NCBI RefSeq assembly: GCF_004801855.1
Contig: NZ_SSTC01000004.1
Location: forward strand, 35,924 to 99,923
Reading direction: 5' to 3'
DNA from: Pseudomonas sp. A-1
GTDB taxonomy: Bacteria > Pseudomonadota > Gammaproteobacteria > Pseudomonadales > Pseudomonadaceae
DNA length: 64,000 nt
Made by a program: the position numbers and the translations under genes. Below, piece by piece: positions 58,994-64,000 of the stretch (position 1 is the stretch's first letter; every line of letters begins with the position of its first letter). Under the pieces are notes generated by a model. The model worked only from the letters and a program-made list of their open reading frames with translations. It was not told where the DNA came from and ran no database searches.

Positions 58994-60739
58994 ATGACCC
59001 AGTCCATCGCCAGCCCATCGCCAGCCGCCTTGGCGCCGCCTCGCAGCGGCTCGCGGGTTGGTACCAGCGACAGCCGGCGCGCCTATGCGCTGATCCTCGG
59101 CCTGACCCTGGCCCTGATCGCCGTGCTGTGGGCCGGCGTGGCCTTCAAGATCGACGCCGAGCGCAGTCAGACCGTGCAGAGCCTCAAGCGCGACACCCTC
59201 AATCTCGCACGCGCCTTCGAGGCACACGCGGCACGCACCATCAGCGGCGCCGACCAGTCGCTGCGCTTCCTGCAGCACCAGTACGAGCGCAACGGCCGGC
59301 AGATCGACATCGCCGCCTTCGTGCGCGACGGCCTGATCATCGGCAACCTGTTCAACCAACTGGGCATCATCGACGAGCGCGGCACCTACATCCTGTCCAA
59401 TCTGCCCAACCATGCACCGATCGACCTGTCCGACCGCGAGCATTTCCGCGTGCACCGCGAGCACCCCAGCGACGAGCTGTGGGTCAGCAAACCGGTACTC
59501 GGTCGCGCCAGCGGCAAGTGGTCGATCCAGATGACCCGGCGTATCGGCAAGCCCGACGGCAGCTTCGGCGGCGTCGCCGTGGTCTCCATCGACCCCTTCT
59601 ACTTCACCAGCCTGTACAACGACGTGGCACTCGGGCACGACGGCATCATCACCGTGGTCGGCTTCGACGGCGTCGTGCGTGCACGCCGCTCGAGCAGCGA
59701 GGACGATCTCAGCGCCAGCGTGGGCCGCGACATCTCCGCATCGCCGCTGTTCACGCTGCTCAAGGAGCAGACCCAGGGCCACTACATCTCGGCCAGCCAG
59801 ATCGACGGCGTGGAGCGAATCTTCAGTTTCCGCAAGATCGAAGGCCTGCCGCTCGCCGTGGTGGTCGGCGTCGGTCGCGAAGAGGCCATGGCCGACTACC
59901 TGCAGCGGCGCAACGAATACCTCCTGTTCGCCGGCCTGATGTCGCTGGTCATCCTGGCCTTCGGCCTGCTCAGCGCCCGCCTGCTGCAACGCCAGCGCGC
60001 CGTCTCCGCCCACCTGCGCGTCAACCAGGCCAGGGCGGAATCGGCCAACCGCCTGAAGTCCGAATTCCTTGCCTCCATGTCCCACGAGCTGCGCACCCCG
60101 CTCAACGGCATCATCGGCTATGCCGAATACCTCGAGAACATGGGGGCTGACGCCACCAGCCGGGAATTCGCCGGCATCATCAACAAGAGCAGTCGCCACC
60201 TTCTCAGCCTGGTCAACGACATCCTCGACCAGGCCAGCATCGAGGCCGGCCGCCTGCAGCTGCAGGTCAGCGAGTTCCGCCTCGACGACCTGGTCAAGGA
60301 CGCCCTCGACATGCATCGGGGCGTGGCCGAGGGCAAGGGCCTGGCCCTCGAGGAACAAGTGGCGGCGGGCCTGCCGGCCAGCCTGTGCAACGACCGCAAG
60401 CGTGTGCTGCAGATCCTCAGCAACCTGCTGCACAACGCACTGAAGTTCACCACCGAGGGGTATGTGCGCCTGAGTCTGCGCCGCGACGGCGACACCCTGT
60501 GCTTTGCCGTCGCGGATAGCGGCCCGGGCATCCCTGCCGAACAGCAGGAAGCGATCTTCGAGCGCTTCCGCCAGATCGATACCTTCGTCACCCGCCAGCA
60601 TGCCGGCACCGGCCTGGGGCTGGCGCTGTCCCGCGAGCTGGCCGCCATGATGGGCGGCGAGATCACCCTGACCTCAGCACCCGGCAAGGGCAGCACCTTC
60701 ACCCTGCGTCTGCCGCTGCGCACGATGGAGAGGCCATGA
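58994..60739 (+). CDS. sensor histidine kinase with extracellular PDC/dCache-type domain
   Basis: The 581-residue kinase has TM1 (ALILGLTLALIAVLWAGVAF), an extracytoplasmic PDC/Cache-like sensor of about 240 residues (SDREHFRVHREHPSDELWVS, then GRASGKWSIQMTRRIGKPDG), TM2 (LLFAGLMSLVILAFGLLSAR), a coiled coil, HisKA with SMSHELRTPLNGI, and HATPase with NALKFTTEGYV, DSGPGIPAEQQEAIFERF and GTGLGLALSRELA. PDC domains of this type usually bind small metabolites. It overlaps the single-REC gene by 4 bases. Confidence 0.93.
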   Translation: MTQSIASPSPAALAPPRSGSRVGTSDSRRAYALILGLTLALIAVLWAGVAFKIDAERSQTVQSLKRDTLNLARAFEAHAARTISGADQSLRFLQHQYERNGRQIDIAAFVRDGLIIGNLFNQLGIIDERGTYILSNLPNHAPIDLSDREHFRVHREHPSDELWVSKPVLGRASGKWSIQMTRRIGKPDGSFGGVAVVSIDPFYFTSLYNDVALGHDGIITVVGFDGVVRARRSSSEDDLSASVGRDISASPLFTLLKEQTQGHYISASQIDGVERIFSFRKIEGLPLAVVVGVGREEAMADYLQRRNEYLLFAGLMSLVILAFGLLSARLLQRQRAVSAHLRVNQARAESANRLKSEFLASMSHELRTPLNGIIGYAEYLENMGADATSREFAGIINKSSRHLLSLVNDILDQASIEAGRLQLQVSEFRLDDLVKDALDMHRGVAEGKGLALEEQVAAGLPASLCNDRKRVLQILSNLLHNALKFTTEGYVRLSLRRDGDTLCFAVADSGPGIPAEQQEAIFERFRQIDTFVTRQHAGTGLGLALSRELAAMMGGEITLTSAPGKGSTFTLRLPLRTMERP

Positions 60740-61095
60740 AAGTCCTGCTGGTCGACGACACCGATTTCAACCGCACCCTGCCACGGGTACTGCTCGAGCG
60801 CCACGGCTGCCAGGTGGTAGAGTGCGCCAGCGGCCCCGAGGCCCTGCAGGCAGCCGCCAGCGGAGACTTCGACTGCGTGCTGCTCGATGTCATGATGCCC
60901 GGCATGTCCGGCATCGAGGTCTGCCAGCGCCTGCGCGCCGACCCGGCCAACGCCGACCTGCGCATCATCGCCTACACCGCCCACGCCCTGCCGGCAGAAA
61001 CCCGCGAGATCATGGCTGCCGGCTTCAACGACCTGCTGGTCAAGCCGATCGACATCCGCAACCTGCTGTCGATGCTCGGCATTCGCGCAACTTGA
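60736..61095 (+). CDS. single-domain response regulator
   Basis: This 119-residue protein is only a REC domain: VLLVDDTDFNRTLPRVLLER, phospho-acceptor Asp in CVLLDVMMPGMSGIEVC, the Thr in IIAYTAHAL and Lys in LLVKPIDIRN. With no output domain it is probably a phosphate shuttle or a diffusible partner to the kinase it overlaps. Confidence 0.92.
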   Translation: MKVLLVDDTDFNRTLPRVLLERHGCQVVECASGPEALQAAASGDFDCVLLDVMMPGMSGIEVCQRLRADPANADLRIIAYTAHALPAETREIMAAGFNDLLVKPIDIRNLLSMLGIRAT

Positions 61096-61287
61096 GGCAG
61101 TCGAGCCAGGCTTCGCCCCGCCTCCGTTAGCAGCGCGACCGTTCATCCGATTGAGCCGCAGGCCCAGCTACCGGCCATCGCCGGTCATATGGCCACTGCT
61201 ATAGTTCTGAAATCGTGCAAATATGCTGACGCAGAGCGGGCCTTCATGCTGGCCAACGGCAGCCGCAGGCATATCGACGGAGAGACA

Positions 61288-61599
61288 ATGCGCATGGACG
61301 CTCCACAACTGACCGACATCGACTTCGAGCCACTGTTCACCGTCGAAGAGGCCAGATCGGCCGAGAACAGCGACAGCATCGGCATAGGTCGCCGCATAAC
61401 CCTGTTGGCGCTCACCAAGAGCAAGAGCGAACTCGTGGATACCGTGCGCCGGATCGGCGCCGAGCCGTTCGGAGCCTGGCTCGATCAGGTCGAGGAATTC
61501 CAGAAGGAACTCCAGTGCCTGCTGGAACTCTCCACCAGCGCCCATGCCCGCCTTCTGGTCGCTGGGCAGATGGTGGTCGATCAGGCACCGCCGAACTGA
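61288..61599 (+). CDS. conserved-looking small protein, unknown
   Basis: The 103-residue product (MRMDAPQLTDIDFEPLFTVE...) is soluble and probably helical, with ALTKSKSELVDTVRRIGAEP and WLDQVEEFQKELQCLLELS. GGAG lies 5 bases before the ATG at 61288, which I prefer over the ATG at 61189. I do not recognise the family. It follows the signalling operon with a 192-base gap. Confidence 0.6.
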   Translation: MRMDAPQLTDIDFEPLFTVEEARSAENSDSIGIGRRITLLALTKSKSELVDTVRRIGAEPFGAWLDQVEEFQKELQCLLELSTSAHARLLVAGQMVVDQAPPN

Positions 61600-61602
61600 A
61601 CG

Positions 61603-63759
61603 CTAGAACTCGACCTGGGCACTGAAGTAAAGCTGGCGACGGTCATCGTAAAGGTTTTCCCGCCAGGTCAGCGGCTCGTCGTCCAGACGCTGCTGCAACA
61701 CACCCGCCAGCTCCAGCTCGGTGCCACCGAGGTAGAGGCGCTTGGCCAGGCGCAGGTCGAGCCGCTCGAATCGGCGTTCATTGAGCAGGTCAGCGCCGTA
61801 ATAGAACAGACCGCTCGACCAGCCCCAACCCCAGTCGCGCATCCAGCCTGCCGAACCACTGTAGCGGGCGGTCAGCCGGCGGTCGCTCTTGTGCGAGGCA
61901 GCAAAGTCGACATAGGCGTAGGTCAGACGCAGGCGATCCTGCCGGCCGGCCTGCCAGTCGATCTCGGTTTCGGCACCACGGAACCACATCCAGTGGCGAT
62001 TGCTGGGCTCGAACTCCTTGACGTCCAGCGGCTCGCTGATCATGCGGTGGATCTCGTCGTTGAACACCTTGATATCGATGCTCAGGCCGAAATCGAAGTG
62101 GCCGTTGTAGCCGATCTCGCGCGAACGCATGATCTCCTGATCGAGATTTCCCGGCCCCACTGCGTGGGCGAATCCATAGGCCGAGTCGCGCCCCGGCAAC
62201 CCGCTGAGATTGTCGAGACGATAGCGCCAGTCGACGTTGTTCTCCTGCATGTCCGGCGAGCGAATCGCCTCCGAGTAGACGAAACGCAGGCCATGGCGAG
62301 GAGTGATCAAATAATTGAGGGCGATCCTTGGCGTCAGCGAGTCGCCGCTGAGCCGGTCGCGCTCGTACATCGCGCCGCCCTGCAACACCAGGTGCTCGGT
62401 CAGGTACCACTCCAGATGACCGAACAGTCGCCAGATATCGTTGCTCAGGTTGCCATTGAAGTAGGTCCGTGATTCGCTGCGGTCATGTCGGTAACCTATG
62501 CCGCTGAGCAGGCGCAGATTGTCGGTCAGACCCAGCGTATCCTGCAGCTCCAGGTCATACCGGGTCTCGTCGATGTCCTGATCGGTATCGCCGCAGACCG
62601 CGCTGCGCGCCGTCGGATCGTCGTAGAACTTGTTCATGATGGCGAGACCCAGCGCCATCTCTTCCGGAGTGCCGGGCGGAGAAACGGTGAAACGGGTACC
62701 GAGAATCTCGCCAGCCCTGATGACCCCGGATATCTGGTGGAGATAGTCCGGGGAGAGGGCAAACAGGGCCGCCACATCCGGATCGAAGGCCAGCCCCAGA
62801 TCGCAACTACGCCAGGCTTGACGGCGCTCCCAGCGCTGCGCATATGCCTGCAATTGCACATTGTGCCGGGGGTCGAGGTCGACGTTCCAGCGCAGCGAGC
62901 CGGCATAATCTCGAGCGCTGACGTCTCGGTCAGTATCTCCAGGCGCCACGATGCTCTCCACCAGCGGCTCATCCTCGAAATCATAGTTACGCTGGTTGCT
63001 ACCCTCCTTGGCCGCCAGTTGCCAGTCCAGTGTCTGGTTATCGCCCACGGCATGGCTGGCACTCAGTTGCATGCGGGTACTGCGCCGGCTGTCGCGGTAC
63101 TTCTCTCCCCAGTCGGTGTGATGGAAACCGTTGTCTTCCTGCCCCGAGAGCGACAGACGGAAGTCGCCGCTGCCGGCGCGAAAACCCTGACTGGCATACC
63201 AGTCGTCTACACCACGCTCACCACGGGTGTATTTCAGCCGAGAGCCCTGACTGTCGGCCGGGTTACGCGTGGTAATGCTGATCACACCCATCAGGGCGTT
63301 GGCGCCGTAACTGACCGTGTTCGGCCCGCGGAACACCTCGATACGCTCGATGTCCTCGATGGCCAAAGGGATATCACCCCAGTCCACCGTGGCCAAACCC
63401 GGCCTGTACACCGAGCGACCATCGACCAGTACCTGCAGGCGACGTGCCTCGGTGGCACGGCTGCCGTGATAGTTGACCGTGGCCAGGTTGCCCTTTGCAT
63501 AGCCGCTGTAGCCGACCATCATCCCCGGAACCAGACGCATCAGCTCGGGAATGTCGCGCGCCCCGGTGGCCTGGATCAGCGCACGGTCAAGCACGGTAAC
63601 GCTACCCGGTACTGCCGCAGACGACTGCTTGAGTCGCGTGGCGGTAAGTACCTCGGGCAGTTCCTCGCTGGCCAGAAACAAATCGGCAGCCAACCCTGCC
63701 GGGCTGCCGGACAGGCAGGGCAACAGACTGAGCAGGGCGAAACGGCGGGCCGAGAACAT
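61603..63759 (-). CDS. TonB-dependent outer membrane receptor
   Basis: This 718-residue receptor has a signal peptide (LLSLLPCLSGSPAGLAA), a plug domain with ATRLKQSSAAVPGSVTVLDR, LMRLVPGMMVGYSG, LQVLVDGRSVYRPGLATVDW and VFRGPNTVSYGANALMGVIS, then a 22-strand barrel ending in the aromatic LYFSAQVEF. The TonB box is probably the stretch around EELPEVLTA. The ligand is not deducible; the plug start resembles the colicin I/BtuB group. The start at 63759 fits the signal peptide. Confidence 0.9.
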   Translation of the reverse strand: MFSARRFALLSLLPCLSGSPAGLAADLFLASEELPEVLTATRLKQSSAAVPGSVTVLDRALIQATGARDIPELMRLVPGMMVGYSGYAKGNLATVNYHGSRATEARRLQVLVDGRSVYRPGLATVDWGDIPLAIEDIERIEVFRGPNTVSYGANALMGVISITTRNPADSQGSRLKYTRGERGVDDWYASQGFRAGSGDFRLSLSGQEDNGFHHTDWGEKYRDSRRSTRMQLSASHAVGDNQTLDWQLAAKEGSNQRNYDFEDEPLVESIVAPGDTDRDVSARDYAGSLRWNVDLDPRHNVQLQAYAQRWERRQAWRSCDLGLAFDPDVAALFALSPDYLHQISGVIRAGEILGTRFTVSPPGTPEEMALGLAIMNKFYDDPTARSAVCGDTDQDIDETRYDLELQDTLGLTDNLRLLSGIGYRHDRSESRTYFNGNLSNDIWRLFGHLEWYLTEHLVLQGGAMYERDRLSGDSLTPRIALNYLITPRHGLRFVYSEAIRSPDMQENNVDWRYRLDNLSGLPGRDSAYGFAHAVGPGNLDQEIMRSREIGYNGHFDFGLSIDIKVFNDEIHRMISEPLDVKEFEPSNRHWMWFRGAETEIDWQAGRQDRLRLTYAYVDFAASHKSDRRLTARYSGSAGWMRDWGWGWSSGLFYYGADLLNERRFERLDLRLAKRLYLGGTELELAGVLQQRLDDEPLTWRENLYDDRRQLYFSAQVEF

Positions 63760-63927
63760 GGGGAATCTTCGCGTGCTGGATAAAGGCGCGATTCTAGCCG
63801 ACTGCACCACCTCCAGTCTGCGCCCAGCAGCGCACCTGCAGCTAAACCGACTCGAGTCATGGCGAGCCAAACGCCGCGATGCTCTGCATCGAAACTACCA
63901 ACGTACTTTCCGAACACCACAAAGACG

Positions 63928-63958
63928 AAACCCCGACCAGCGTGGCTGGTCGGGGTTT
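63928..63958 (-). terminator. rRNA operon terminator
   Basis: A 13-bp perfect stem aaaccccgaccag / ctggtcggggttt with a 5-base loop lies just past the 5S rRNA 3' end on the minus strand. Confidence 0.88.
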
Positions 63959-63968
63959 CTGTGTAGGT

Positions 63969-64000
63969 GCTTGACGATGACCTACTCTCACATGGGGAAG
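63969..64000 (-). rRNA. 5S rRNA, 3' end (partial)
   Basis: The last 32 bases, read on the minus strand as CCCCATGTGAGAGTAGGTCA and on to CGTCAAGC, match the 3' end of Pseudomonas 5S rRNA. The rest of the gene and presumably an rRNA operon lie beyond the right edge. Confidence 0.9.

Overview
The window is high-GC proteobacterial DNA whose gene content and order point to Pseudomonas sensu lato. Evidence: the gacA-uvrC-pgsA operon followed by tRNA-Cys and tRNA-Leu, the hmgA-fahA homogentisate genes with an IclR-type regulator, phhR next to phhC, purine genes xdhABC-guaD, and a Pseudomonas-like 5S rRNA end at the right edge. Everything here was read by eye; no database search was run.

Left part (1-36 kb) is ordinary chromosome with a strong metabolic theme. 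After a periplasmic copper chaperone, gor, galU and chrA comes a scattered set of genes for aromatic amino acid breakdown: maiA and hpd (5.0-6.9 kb); hmgR, a VOC-fold gene, hmgA and fahA (9.9-14.1 kb); an Lrp-type regulator divergent from a fused indolepyruvate oxidoreductase (18.4-22.6 kb); phhR and phhC (24.6-27.6 kb); an AroP-type permease and a sodium:neurotransmitter-type transporter (27.8-30.9 kb). The hmgR/VOC, hmgA and maiA promoters share the 9-mer TTACGCAAA, a candidate HmgR operator. GTAA-N8-TTAC elements resembling TyrR/PhhR boxes lie upstream of phhC and between the transporter and xdhA. A 154-bp terminal-inverted-repeat element starts at the base after the phhC stop. xdhABC, a small acidic protein and guaD form a purine block. 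A FRG-domain gene sits between guaD and tRNA-Leu.

The accessory region is 38.9-51.2 kb. An intact tRNA-Cys (51147-51220) has a 53-bp exact copy of its 3' half at 38911-38963, bracketing about 12 kb. Inside are the C-terminal remnant of a tyrosine integrase, a tail tape-measure remnant, a chimeric tail/Rz-like ORF with an overlapping Rz1-like lipoprotein, a P22/BRO-type antirepressor, and a C4-type antisense RNA with an extended complementary target in the antirepressor leader. The element is therefore a decayed prophage. It also carries cargo: a HigBA-like toxin-antitoxin pair, an SRAP/HMCES protein, a complete chemoreceptor, nested pieces of an alpha/beta hydrolase gene with small membrane or lipoprotein genes between them, and a 496-residue protein with a three-domain Cry (delta-endotoxin) pore-forming N-terminus joined to a jacalin-like beta-prism region. 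The Cry-like gene is the most unusual item in the window.

Right part (51.4-64 kb) returns to core chromosome: pgsA, uvrC, gacA (GTG start), then a translationally coupled signalling operon (hybrid kinase with HPt, REC-HD-GYP protein, second kinase, single REC domain) preceded by a perfect TGTGA-N6-TCACA site, a small unknown gene, a TonB-dependent receptor, and the 3' end of a 5S rRNA gene with its terminator.
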